From: Sphingopyxis sp.
Lineage (GTDB): Bacteria > Pseudomonadota > Alphaproteobacteria > Sphingomonadales > Sphingomonadaceae
Assembly (NCBI GenBank): GCA_013911715.1
Contig: JACEST010000021.1
Location: 1-18,589 of the forward strand
Length of the DNA: 18,589 nucleotides
Reading direction: 5' to 3'
Shown here piece after piece: positions 7,558-14,449 of this stretch (positions are counted from its first letter, which is position 1; each line of letters starts with the position of its first letter). The translations under genes and the position numbers were made by a program. A model generated the notes under the pieces. The model worked only from the letters and a program-made list of their open reading frames with translations. It was not told the origin of the DNA and made no database searches.

Positions 7558-7863
7558 TTACGGCCTAACGCCCTGCTCCATTTCGCGGTCGCGGCGGCGT
7601 TCTTCTTCGATCAGCACGCCCAGTTCCTCGGCCTCTTCATAACGGCCGTTGCTGATATAATATTCGGCAAGGTCATAGCGGGCGGCTTCGTCACCGGCCG
7701 CGACGGCGCGTTGCAAGCGCACCAGATCGGCATCGTCATTGGTAAAATTGCTGCCCGAAACCTTGTCATCGGCGCGGTAAATGACGTCGTTGCAGCCCGC
7801 CAGAACCAGCACGCCCATCGCGGCAAGGCCGTAAACGATCCATGCGGGCAGGCGTTTGTTCAT
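7558..7863 (-). CDS. Small predicted lipoprotein
   Basis: Encodes 101 residues from ATG 7863, which is preceded by GGAAG; an ATG at 7881 with no clear ribosome site is the alternative. The N-terminus MNKRLPAWIVYGLAAMGVLVLAGC has a lipoprotein signal with lipobox LAGC, so cleavage before Cys24 and lipid anchoring are expected. The mature part, DADLVRLQRAVAAGDEAARYDLAEYYISNGRYEEAEEL, looks like one SEL1/TPR-type helical pair. The tail is charged and coiled. It lies 38 bp after fabD on the same strand, so it is probably cotranscribed. The specific role is unknown. Confidence 0.8.
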   Translation of the reverse strand: MNKRLPAWIVYGLAAMGVLVLAGCNDVIYRADDKVSGSNFTNDDADLVRLQRAVAAGDEAARYDLAEYYISNGRYEEAEELGVLIEEERRRDREMEQGVRP

Positions 7864-7901
7864 CGGGTAAGATTCTTCCATAAACGAAACAAAACGGGCC
7901 G

Positions 7902-8840
7902 TTAGCTCAGCTTGAGCAGCGCTTCGATATCATCCATTGAAATCACACTCAACGTCTCGACCTCGCCCGCCGCACTGCGCTTGACCATCGGACCCAGCAC
8001 CTTGCCGCCGAATTCGGCGAACTGGTGAACCCCTGCTGCCTCCATCGCTGCAACGCTTTCGCGCCAGCGGACGCGGCCGGTGACCTGCTCGACCAGCAGG
8101 CGGGCGATATCGGCGGGATCGCTGACGGGTGCGGCGGTGACATTGGCAAAGACCGGGACGAGCGGCGCAGCGGGCGGGTGCTGGCCCAGCGCGTCGGCCA
8201 TAGCATCGGCGGCGGACTGCATCAGCGGGCAGTGGAACGGCGCGCTGACCGGCAGCGCGATCCCGCGTTTGAAGCCATGGTCTTTGGCCGCAGCAATCGC
8301 GCGCTCGATCGCGCCCTTGTGGCCCGAAATGACGACCTGCGTCGGATCATTGTCGTTGGCGACGGTGCACACCTCACCTTCCGCTGCGGCATCGGCGAGC
8401 GCCTGCGCGGCATCGACGCCATTGCCGAGCAGTGCGGCCATCGCGCCAATGCCTACCGGGACGGCGGCCTGCATCGCTTGCCCGCGCAGCTTGAGCAGCC
8501 GCGCAGTGGTGGCTAGATCGAACGCGCCCGCAGCGCACAGCGCACTATATTCACCGAGGCTGTGGCCCGCAACGAAACTGGCTATGGCCGCGAGCGTGAA
8601 GCCGCCCTCCTGCTCCAACACGCGCAATGTGGCGATGGCGTTGGCCATGATCGCAGGTTGGGCATTTTCGGTGAGGGTAAGCTGGTCCTCTGGCCCTTCG
8701 GTCATCAGCTTGAACAGATGCTGGCCGAGTGCGTCGTCGACCTCCTGAAACACGGCGCGCGCAGTGGGCGAGGCATCGGCGAGCGCGCGGCCCATGCCGA
8801 CACTCTGGCTACCCTGCCCCGGAAAGATATATGCGCGCAT
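7902..8840 (-). CDS. fabD: Malonyl-CoA:acyl-carrier-protein transacylase FabD
   Basis: Encodes 312 residues, the usual length. It starts MRAYIFPGQGSQ, has the nucleophile Ser94 in GHSLGEY, Arg119 in KLRGQAMQ and the catalytic histidine His203 in APFHCPLM. It transfers malonyl from CoA to ACP, supplying extender units for fatty acid synthesis. AGGGGA lies 9 or so bases before the ATG. It heads a minus-strand group with a lipoprotein gene and fabG; the latter is now displaced by an inserted element. Confidence 0.97.
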   Translation of the reverse strand: MRAYIFPGQGSQSVGMGRALADASPTARAVFQEVDDALGQHLFKLMTEGPEDQLTLTENAQPAIMANAIATLRVLEQEGGFTLAAIASFVAGHSLGEYSALCAAGAFDLATTARLLKLRGQAMQAAVPVGIGAMAALLGNGVDAAQALADAAAEGEVCTVANDNDPTQVVISGHKGAIERAIAAAKDHGFKRGIALPVSAPFHCPLMQSAADAMADALGQHPPAAPLVPVFANVTAAPVSDPADIARLLVEQVTGRVRWRESVAAMEAAGVHQFAEFGGKVLGPMVKRSAAGEVETLSVISMDDIEALLKLS

Positions 8841-8905
8841 GCTTTGCGTTCCCCTGATGATTGTGCCCGCCGCACTTAGAAGAAATGGTCGCTGTAAGGC
8901 AATGC

Positions 8906-8983
8906 TGCGCTCCGGCGCAGGCCGGAGCCTTGGCCGAACAGACGGCTGGTGCCAGCCAAAGCTCCGGCCTACGCCGGAGCGCG
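8906..8983. repeat. Long palindromic intergenic repeat
   Basis: The 21-base arms at 8908-8928 and 8961-8981 are complementary except for one position (GGCGCAGGCC against GGCCTACGCC). Inside the loop there is a second hairpin, GGCTGG-TG-CCAGCC (about 8944-8957). It lies just after the LD-carboxypeptidase stop and before fabD, so it could also limit read-through. It has the look of a dispersed sphingomonad palindrome, but dispersal cannot be tested here. Confidence 0.6.
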
Positions 8984-8990
8984 GTGGCTT

Positions 8991-9821
8991 TCAACCGCCA
9001 AAAAGGCCGAAGGGCACGATCTTGTTGTCGGCATCATGGCCAATATCGGCGCGGCCCAGCCAGGCGATGCCATTCTTGCTGCACCAATGCTGCGCAATAT
9101 CTTCGACCGCCATGCCGAACGGGCGGTCGTTTTCGGGGACGTCGCTGACGCGGCCAAGGCGCAGGCCAGCGAGACCGCGTGTCCCGAGGACGGTGGTGAC
9201 ATGAAACATCGCCCGGTCGAAGGCGTAGAGATGTTCGCTCACCTCCTCGATCATTAAAACATGACCAGAAAGATCGGGTTCGAGCGGCGTGCCGAGCAGC
9301 ATCGACAGCGTCATCAAGTTGAACGCGACAAGCCGCTCGCCCGACTTAACGCTGGCATCGACCAACGCCGGATCGCGGCTGACCAGCCAGTCGAGCGCGC
9401 GGGTCACCGCCCCATCGCCGCCCTCGCGCCGGACATCGGCGAGCATGGGGCCGTGCGCCACATGGTCAAAGCCGTCACGATAAAGCGCAGCAAGGATATT
9501 GCCCTGATCGGAATAGCCCAAAAATGCTTTGCTGCGCGCAACAGGCAGCATCGCTGCGACCGCTGCGTCGGCAATCCGGCACGCGCCATAACCGCCGCGC
9601 GCAAACCATATGGCATCGATGTCGGGGCGGTTCGCCATATCGACCAGCGCGTTAAGGCGTGCGGCGTCGGCACCGGCGAAATGGCCGTCCGCGACAAAAC
9701 ATTGATCGGCAAAGACCAATTCAACCTGTGGGTGGGTCAAGCGCGCGAGGCCAGCCACGCCCTCGGCATCGTCATTGGTGATCGGGGTCGAAGGGGCGAC
9801 GATGCCGATGCGCAAGTTCAT
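8991..9821 (-). CDS. ldcA: Murein LD-carboxypeptidase (peptidase family S66)
   Basis: Encodes 276 residues. Nucleophile Ser104 sits in LGYSDQGNIL, with RGGYG at 75-79, VAHGPML at 121-127, the acidic residues Glu192-Glu193 in MIEEVSEHLYAFDR and His262 in DIGHD, matching the Ser-Glu-His triad of S66 enzymes. It cleaves the terminal D-alanine from murein tetrapeptides during cytoplasmic cell-wall recycling; no signal peptide is seen. The ATG at 9821 has AGAAGG 8 bases upstream, and this site is inside a perfect hairpin. It faces a MurC/Mpl-type ligase in the opposite direction, fitting a shared recycling role. Confidence 0.92.
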   Translation of the reverse strand: MNLRIGIVAPSTPITNDDAEGVAGLARLTHPQVELVFADQCFVADGHFAGADAARLNALVDMANRPDIDAIWFARGGYGACRIADAAVAAMLPVARSKAFLGYSDQGNILAALYRDGFDHVAHGPMLADVRREGGDGAVTRALDWLVSRDPALVDASVKSGERLVAFNLMTLSMLLGTPLEPDLSGHVLMIEEVSEHLYAFDRAMFHVTTVLGTRGLAGLRLGRVSDVPENDRPFGMAVEDIAQHWCSKNGIAWLGRADIGHDADNKIVPFGLFGG

Positions 9822-9829
9822 TCTCCAAA

Positions 9830-9998
9830 CCTTCTCCCTGAGGGAGAAGGATATGTAGCCTTGTCGGCTTGCCGACTAGGCAGAGTTGGATGAGGGTTTC
9901 GGACGGTGGCATGTTCCAACACCCGCGGCACCCCTCACCCAGCTTCGCCTAGGTGCTTGCGCACCAAGTCTTCGCAACCCTCTCCCGAAAGGAGAGGG
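9830..9998. repeat. MITE-like imperfect inverted repeat with nested hairpins
   Basis: The ends are hairpins: CCTTCTCCCT-G-AGGGAGAAGG (9830-9850) and CCCTCTCC-CGAAA-GGAGAGGG (9978-9998). Inside, each arm has TTG, a 12-nt palindrome, then CTAGGC, and a TGAGGG motif. The left palindrome is TCGGCTTGCCGA (9864-9875) and the right one, read in reverse complement, is GTGCGCAAGCAC. The arms are thus related in layout with different but self-complementary stems. It fills the gap between ldcA and the Mur ligase gene. No coding content is seen. Confidence 0.65.
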
Positions 9999-10041
9999 GG
10001 AAGCATTGCCATTGCCGCCCCAACCCCATATCGCCCGCCGC

Positions 10042-11406
10042 ATGAGCGATGACAAATCCTATTTCTTTTGTGGCATTGGCGGATCGGGAATGCTGCCGCT
10101 GGCGCTGATCGCCAAAGCGCGCGGTGCCAGCGTCGCGGGATCGGATCGCAGCCGCGATCAGGGGCGGTCGCCGGAAAAATTCGCCTGGATCGAAGCGCAG
10201 GGCATCACCATCTTTCCGCAGGATGGAACCGGGGTCAGCGCAGGGCAGATCTTTGTCGCTTCCGCCGCTGTCGAGGACAATGTTGCCGATGCCGCGACCG
10301 CGACCGCGTTGGGACTGGAGCGGCTGACGCGCGCCGAACTCAACGCTTCGCTGTTCAACGCAGCAGCGCGCGGAATCGGCATCGGCGGTACCAGCGGCAA
10401 ATCGACTGTCACCGCGATGGTGGCATGGCTGCTGCACAGTGCAGGCCTTGCCCCCACCGTTATGAACGGCGCGGTAATGCGCAATTTTTCAACCGCGACG
10501 GATCCATTCGCCAGCGCGCTGGTGGGCGGTGAGGCGATATATGTCAGCGAAGTGGATGAAAGTGACGGGTCGATCGCGCTCTACCAGCCCGACATTGCGA
10601 TCGTCACCAACATCAGCCTCGATCACAAGAGCCTGTCCGAATTGCACGCATTGTTCGGCAGTTTTGTCGCGCGCGCGCGGACGGCAATATTGAACGCCGA
10701 TGACCCCGAAAGCGCGGCGCTGATTAGCGATAAGAGCGTTACCTTTGGTTTCGGCGAAGGCGCGGCGGTGCGGGCGAGCGACTATGCGGCGCTGGCCGAT
10801 GGGTGCGAGTTCACGCTGACGGTCGACGGAAGCAGCCATGCCGTGCGCCTGAAAATGCCCGGTCGTCACAATGTCGCCAATGCGCTGGCTGCGCTGGCAG
10901 TGGCGCGAGCGGTCGGCCTGCCAATGGACGCAGCCGTGGCGGCGCTGGCCGAGTTTGCCGGGATTGCGCGGCGTTACGAAGTCGTGGGCCAAGCGAACGG
11001 CGTCACCATGATCGACGATTTCGCGCATAATCCCGACAAGGTCGCCGCGACGCTCGCCGCTGCCGCCGAACTGCCGGGGCGCGTCCTCATCTTTTTTCAG
11101 CCGCATGGCTATGGTCCGCTCAAACAGATGGGCAAGGAACTGGCGGCAAGCTTTGCCGCCGGGATGCGTGAAGACGACCGGCTGTGGGTATGCGACCCCA
11201 TATATTTCGGCGGAACGGTCGATCGCAGCATCGGCAGCGCGGCGTTCGTCAACAATATTGGCCCGAATGCCGCCTATCTGCCGACCCGCGAGGCGTGCGG
11301 CGCGGCAATATTGGCCAACGCACGCGCGGGTGATCGCATTTTCGTGCTGGGCGCACGTGATGATACGCTGACGGACTTTGCTTTGGGGCTGCTAGATCGG
11401 ATTTGA
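10042..11406 (+). CDS. Mur ligase family protein (MurC/Mpl type)
   Basis: Encodes 454 residues from ATG 10042. Features are a Rossmann start FFCGIGGSGMLPLA (8-21), P-loop GGTSGKST (115-122), DESDGS, NISLDHKS, and DDFAHNPDK with FQPHGYGPL in the C-terminal domain. This order matches ligases that join UDP-MurNAc to L-alanine (MurC) or to recycled murein peptide (Mpl). The P-loop has Ser where MurC and Mpl usually have His (GTHGKT). Placement outside the division cluster and opposite an LD-carboxypeptidase favours recycling, but substrate cannot be decided. The ATG has no clear ribosome site. A TTG at 10006 in frame follows AGGAGAGGGGG and would add 12 residues, though that site is part of a repeat. 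Confidence 0.85.
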   Translation: MSDDKSYFFCGIGGSGMLPLALIAKARGASVAGSDRSRDQGRSPEKFAWIEAQGITIFPQDGTGVSAGQIFVASAAVEDNVADAATATALGLERLTRAELNASLFNAAARGIGIGGTSGKSTVTAMVAWLLHSAGLAPTVMNGAVMRNFSTATDPFASALVGGEAIYVSEVDESDGSIALYQPDIAIVTNISLDHKSLSELHALFGSFVARARTAILNADDPESAALISDKSVTFGFGEGAAVRASDYAALADGCEFTLTVDGSSHAVRLKMPGRHNVANALAALAVARAVGLPMDAAVAALAEFAGIARRYEVVGQANGVTMIDDFAHNPDKVAATLAAAAELPGRVLIFFQPHGYGPLKQMGKELAASFAAGMREDDRLWVCDPIYFGGTVDRSIGSAAFVNNIGPNAAYLPTREACGAAILANARAGDRIFVLGARDDTLTDFALGLLDRI

Positions 11407-11410
11407 AGTG

Positions 11411-11703
11411 GTTTCACGCAGAGGGCGCAGAGGTTCGTAGAGGAATTTGGGTTCACGCGGAGACGCGGAGACGCGGAGGTTCTTTTCGCGCAGAGGGCGC
11501 AAAGGTCGCCGAGACTTTCGCGCCGCGAAGCGGCCATCTGACCAGAACATCGCGTAACATTCTGTCCGGCAGGAATAAGGTGGCCTGGCGGCCACGCCCA
11601 ATTTCTCCGCGCCTCCGCGTCTCCGCGTGAACCCAAATTCCTCTGCGACCTTTGCGCCCTCTGCGCGAAAAGAACCTCCGCGTCTCCGGCTCTCCGCGTG
11701 AAC
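11411..11703. repeat. Complex cluster of CGCAGAGG/CGCGGAGA inverted repeats without a gene
   Basis: Two nested inverted pairs are visible. A 63-base arm at 11451-11513 is complementary to 11641-11703 with three mismatches. A 40-base arm at 11439-11478 is complementary to 11605-11644 with one mismatch. The units alternate between TTCACGCGGAGACGCGGAG and TTTTCGCGCAGAGGGCGCAAAGG. The core (11514-11604) has no convincing gene but two small hairpins (GCCGC-GAA-GCGGC and GTGGCC-TGGC-GGCCAC). It starts 4 bases after the Mur ligase stop. It is the same repeat family that flanks the GxxExxY gene at 7054-7511. From 11704 to 11877 nothing beyond the rpsF leader was found. Confidence 0.8.
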
Positions 11704-11877
11704 AACCCCCTTTTGCTTGCGTTTCTCATGCGAATCGCTAATGGCCCCCGCTTCGGTGCGAGCCTTTGGTCTTCGCCCCGTTTGCCTTGCACCAATATCG
11801 CAAGGCCAGACGACAGCCGGAGGGGGTTCGCGATTGGCGCGAAACCAGCGATCGGCCAAATATAAGGAAGCGCGACC

Positions 11878-12255
11878 ATGCCGTTCTACGAGCATGTTTT
11901 TATCGCGCGTCAGGACCTGTCGCAGACACAGGTCGACGCGCTGGCGGAAACCGCCACCAAAGTTGTCACCGAAGATTTCGGCGGCAAGGTCCACAAAACC
12001 GAAACCTGGGGCCTGAAACAGCTGGCCTATAAGATGGAAAAGAACCGCAAGGGCCATTACGCGATGCTCGCGATTGAAGCCCCCGGTCCGGCCGTTGCCG
12101 AACTCGAGCGCCAGGCCGCCATCAGCGAAGATATCATCCGCTGGCTCACCATCCGAGTCGACGAGCATGAAGCTGGCCCGTCGGTGATGATGCGCAAGGG
12201 CAGCAGCGATCGTGGTGGGCGCGGCCGTGGCCGTGACCGCGACGGCGAAGAATAA
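11878..12255 (+). CDS. rpsF: 30S ribosomal protein bS6
   Basis: Encodes 125 residues. It begins MPFYEHVFIARQDLS, has KTETWGLKQLAYKMEKNRKGHY in the middle and IRWLTIRVDEHE near the end of the folded domain, followed by a charged Arg/Gly/Asp/Glu tail. bS6 pairs with bS18 on the platform of the small subunit. AAGGAAG precedes the ATG by about 8 bases. It is the first gene of a ribosomal operon with rpsR and rplI, spaced by 12 bp each. Confidence 0.98.
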   Translation: MPFYEHVFIARQDLSQTQVDALAETATKVVTEDFGGKVHKTETWGLKQLAYKMEKNRKGHYAMLAIEAPGPAVAELERQAAISEDIIRWLTIRVDEHEAGPSVMMRKGSSDRGGRGRGRDRDGEE

Positions 12256-12267
12256 GGAGCAAGCATC

Positions 12268-12492
12268 ATGGCACGACCATTTTTCCGCCGCCGCAAGACT
12301 TGCCCGTTCAGCGCCAAAGACGCACCGGCAATCGATTATAAAGACGTGCGCCTGCTGTCCGGCTATTTGTCGGAACGCGGCAAGATCGTCCCGTCGCGGA
12401 TCACCGCGGTGTCCACCAAGAAGCAGCGCGAGCTGGCCCGGGCGATCAAGCGCGCGCGCCACATCGGCCTGCTCCCCTATGTCGTCAAGTAA
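12268..12492 (+). CDS. rpsR: 30S ribosomal protein bS18
   Basis: Encodes 74 residues, the normal size. MARPFFRRRKTCPFS is followed by IDYKDVRLLSGYLSERGKIVPSRITAVSTKKQRELARAIKRARHIGLLPYV in order, which is diagnostic of bS18. It binds 16S rRNA together with bS6. AAGGAG lies 9 bases before the ATG. A single Cys near the N-terminus (Cys12) means that only a partial zinc-type motif, at most, is possible. Confidence 0.98.
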   Translation: MARPFFRRRKTCPFSAKDAPAIDYKDVRLLSGYLSERGKIVPSRITAVSTKKQRELARAIKRARHIGLLPYVVK

Positions 12493-12504
12493 GGAGTAGG
12501 AACG

Positions 12505-13104
12505 ATGGAAGTCATTCTGCTCGAACGCGTTGAAAAACTGGGAAGCATCGGCGATGTCGTGACCGTCAAAAACGGTTTCGCGCGCAATTACCTGCTCCCC
12601 AACAACAAGGCGCTGCGCGCGAACGATCGCAACCGCGCCCTGTTCGAAACCAACCGCGCCAAGATTGAATCCGACAATGCCGAACGCCGCACCGCGGCGC
12701 AGGGCCGCGCGGGTGATGTCGAGGGCAAACAGATCATCCTGATCCGTCAGGCGTCGAACACCGGCCAGCTCTATGGCTCGGTTTCGGTGCGCGACATCGT
12801 CGACGCGCTGGATGCCGACGGCGTGACCGGCATCACCAAGGCGATGGTCGAACTCGACAAGCCGATCAAGGCACTCGGCCTGTCCGACGTCCGCGTGCGT
12901 CTGCACCCTGAGGTCGTCGTGACCGTCGGCGTCAACGTCGCCCGCTCGCCCGAAGAAGCCGACCTGCAAAAGCAGGGCATCGACGTCATCCAGGCGATGT
13001 TCGAAGAGGATCAGGCCGAAGCAGCTGCGTCGGCGCTGGAGCCTGATAGCGAAGACGAAGTCGAGGGCGAAGACGCCCCGGCAACGGACGAGGCCGAGGC
13101 CTGA
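12505..13104 (+). CDS. rplI: 50S ribosomal protein bL9
   Basis: Encodes 199 residues. The N-terminal domain MEVILLERVEKLGSIGDVVTVKNGFARNYLLP is the bL9 signature. A helical linker follows, then the C-terminal domain (GQLYGSVSVRDIVDAL and VRLHPEVVVTVGVNV). bL9 binds 23S rRNA domain V and helps keep reading frame. The protein is about 50 residues longer than the E. coli form because of a very acidic C-terminal tail, as in other alphaproteobacteria. It is the last gene of the operon, followed by a strong terminator. Confidence 0.97.
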   Translation: MEVILLERVEKLGSIGDVVTVKNGFARNYLLPNNKALRANDRNRALFETNRAKIESDNAERRTAAQGRAGDVEGKQIILIRQASNTGQLYGSVSVRDIVDALDADGVTGITKAMVELDKPIKALGLSDVRVRLHPEVVVTVGVNVARSPEEADLQKQGIDVIQAMFEEDQAEAAASALEPDSEDEVEGEDAPATDEAEA

Positions 13105-13130
13105 TTTCAGGTTTAGGTTTGGGAATATGG

Positions 13131-13166
13131 AAAAAGCCCCGGGTTTGGAAGAACCCGGGGTTTTTT
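13131..13166. terminator. Rho-independent terminator after rplI
   Basis: CCCCGGGTT (13137-13145) pairs perfectly with AACCCGGGG (13152-13160) around a 6-nt loop, followed by six T (13161-13166). Five A precede the stem, so it could also stop transcription arriving from the parD side. Confidence 0.95.
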
Positions 13167-13200
13167 GCGCCTAACCTATAATGCAAGACCGGCGAACAAA

Positions 13201-13243
13201 GTCCTCTCCGGAACGGGGAGGTGGCGCGAAGCGACGGAGGGGC
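13201..13243. repeat. Short hairpin repeat, dispersed type
   Basis: CCTCTCCG-GAA-CGGGGAGG (13203-13221) forms an 8-bp stem with one T-G pair, followed by GTGGCGCGAAGCGACGGAGG. The layout looks like the small GC-rich palindromes scattered between genes in sphingomonads, but only one copy is in this window. The surrounding 13167-13299 holds no gene. Confidence 0.4.
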
Positions 13244-13299
13244 CGGGCGCGGCCATGCCCTGTCTCCACCGGACTGCGCCATTTTGCGAACAGCAGCAG

Positions 13300-13572
13300 C
13301 TAAACACACGCGCTTTTGCACGGACGATTGCGCGCAATCACATCATCGGCGGACAACGCCCGGTAACTGTCCTCCGCCGCAGCAAAGGCCACGCCAAGTT
13401 GGGCCCGCAACCGCTCAAATCCCTCACGCTCGACCCGCTCCTTGTCCTTGCGAATGAGGTCACGAACATATTCGCTGACATTCTCATACGCACCAGCAGC
13501 GCCAACGTTGGCGTCAACAAATTCGCTAAGCGGACCAGTGATACGGACGTTCAGCGTCATATGCTTGGACAT
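13300..13572 (-). CDS. ParD-like ribbon-helix-helix antitoxin, apparently orphan
   Basis: Encodes 90 residues from ATG 13572, preceded by GGAG at 7-nt spacing; upstream in-frame codons run into the promoter. MTLNVRITGPLSEFVDANVG forms the DNA-binding strand and first helix. AYENVSEYVRDLIRKDKERVE is the typical ParD/CopG second helix. The tail (about 62-90) would wrap the toxin. Such proteins neutralise a ParE toxin and repress their own operon. No ParE-like frame follows: only about 130 bp remain before the ribosomal terminator. The last residues, RPCKSACV, look unlike a normal ParD end and may be a remnant of a truncation. The protein could instead serve as a free-standing repressor. Confidence 0.75.
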   Translation of the reverse strand: MSKHMTLNVRITGPLSEFVDANVGAAGAYENVSEYVRDLIRKDKERVEREGFERLRAQLGVAFAAAEDSYRALSADDVIARNRPCKSACV

Positions 13573-13591
13573 TGCGTGGCTCCATGTTCGG

Positions 13592-13625
13592 TCCACAATA
13601 TGTGGAATAATGTAGACAATGTCAA
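13592..13625 (-). promoter_or_regulatory. Promoter and operator of the ParD-like gene
   Basis: On the minus strand TTGACA (13625-13620) and CATATT (13602-13597) are 17 bases apart. A perfect dyad TCCACA-ATA-TGTGGA (13592-13606) covers the -10 box and would suit an autorepressing ribbon-helix-helix protein. Confidence 0.6.
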
Positions 13626-13730
13626 TTGAGCGCCGGGGCATAGGATTGGCTGAACGGCGCGATTGTTGGGGAGTGCTGACGGTCCGGTATTTAAGGTGCG
13701 CGAAGCGAAGGCGGACTCAAGCCCCCACCT

Positions 13731-13814
13731 CGTCACCCCGGGCTTGACCCGGGGTCCCGCTGCCTTTGCGGTGGTGCAGAAGAAGCGGGGTCCCGGATCA
13801 AGTCCGGGACGACG
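13731..13814. repeat. Inverted pair of REP-like palindromes
   Basis: Copy one (13731-13760) reads CGTCACCCCGGGCTTGACCC and continues GGGGTCCCGC. Copy two (13785-13814) is its inverted relative with a different but still self-complementary stem (GTCCCGGA/TCCGGGAC). They are 24 bases apart with no gene between them. The adjoining stretches 13642-13730 and 13815-13895 hold no gene. Confidence 0.75.
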
Positions 13815-13895
13815 GCAAGTTTAGAGGCGTGCGCTCGGGCCATGGAACGTCGCAAAACTTGTCGCAATCTGACGCTGACCCTGAATCACAAAACC

Positions 13896-13925
13896 CGTCA
13901 CCCCGGGCCTGACCCGGGGTCCCGC
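13896..13925 (+). repeat. REP-like palindrome, left of the GIY-YIG gene
   Basis: A 30-base copy with one change in the loop (GGGCCTGACCC instead of GGGCTTGACCC). It begins 8 bases after the GIY-YIG stop and faces the copy at 14246-14275. Confidence 0.75.
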
Positions 13926-13933
13926 TTTTCTCG

Positions 13934-14227
13934 TCAGGCGTTAAGCGTGTCGTAAAGGTCCTGCCAATTCGGGTTGGCCTTCTCGATCAGCGCGAATTTC
14001 CAGTCGCGGTGCCAGCGTTTGACGCGCTTTTCATGGGCAATGCAGGCGTGGATATCCTCACCAAACTCTGCCCAGACCAGCCGTTGCAGTTCATAGCGAC
14101 GGCAGTGGTCCGATCCATTGCCGTTCCGGTGTTGGTCGATGCGCGCCGCCAGATCGGCTGTCACTCCCACATACATCGCGCCGCGATAGCGATCCGCCAT
14201 GATATAGACCCAGCCGCCTTTTTTCAT
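13934..14227 (-). CDS. GIY-YIG nuclease family protein
   Basis: Encodes 97 residues. The motif pair is WVYIM (6-10) and YVGVT (19-23), followed by Arg29 and His33 in LAARIDQHRNG and Glu66 in AHEKRVKRW, the expected order of the GIY-YIG core. Related proteins are UvrC N-termini and homing nucleases; small stand-alone members of this size have no settled role. No clear ribosome site precedes ATG 14227. The gene is bracketed by inverted copies of a REP-like palindrome, 8 bases beyond its stop and 18 bases ahead of its start, with nothing else inside. Identification is good; nuclease activity is unproven. Confidence 0.9.
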   Translation of the reverse strand: MKKGGWVYIMADRYRGAMYVGVTADLAARIDQHRNGNGSDHCRRYELQRLVWAEFGEDIHACIAHEKRVKRWHRDWKFALIEKANPNWQDLYDTLNA

Positions 14228-14245
14228 GGTTGCAGAGAAGAGGAA

Positions 14246-14275
14246 GCGGGACCCCGGGTCAAGCCCGGGGTGACG
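14246..14275 (-). repeat. REP-like palindrome, right of the GIY-YIG gene
   Basis: The reverse complement of these 30 bases is identical to the copy at 13731-13760. With 13896-13925 it forms an inverted pair around the GIY-YIG gene. From 14276 to 14449 no gene or clear signal was found. Confidence 0.75.
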
Positions 14276-14449
14276 ATGACGGGACGGCAGATGTTAATGG
14301 CGAAATTTGCTTGCCGCTCGACGAAAGCCAAGCCCTGCATCAAGTGCGCGGCGACGATGGGTGTGGGGGCGGGGGTGGTGCGTGCCAGTTGGCCGCGGCT
14401 TACCATCATTGCTTTCCAATTTTGCGCCGTATCCGCTAGCTTGCCTGCC

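Noticed and set aside
10006..10044. TTG 10006 as start of the Mur ligase
   Set aside because: The strong ribosome-site-like AGGAGAGGGGG belongs to a dispersed hairpin repeat, and the extra residues are low-complexity; the ATG at 10042 directly precedes the domain.
11411..11703. Possible CRISPR array
   Set aside because: The repeats are inverted, nested and variable in spacing, without unique spacers or cas genes.
11392..12969. A 525-residue minus-strand open frame
   Set aside because: It lies antisense to rpsF, rpsR and rplI and through the repeat cluster; it is a shadow of high-GC coding DNA.
13177..13182. Perfect TATAAT on the plus strand after the rplI terminator
   Set aside because: No -35 box at suitable distance (the position falls in the terminator stem) and no plus-strand gene follows.
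13167..13299. ParE toxin remnant downstream of the ParD-like gene
   Set aside because: No frame in this stretch shows ParE-like sequence; it holds a small hairpin repeat and the terminator.
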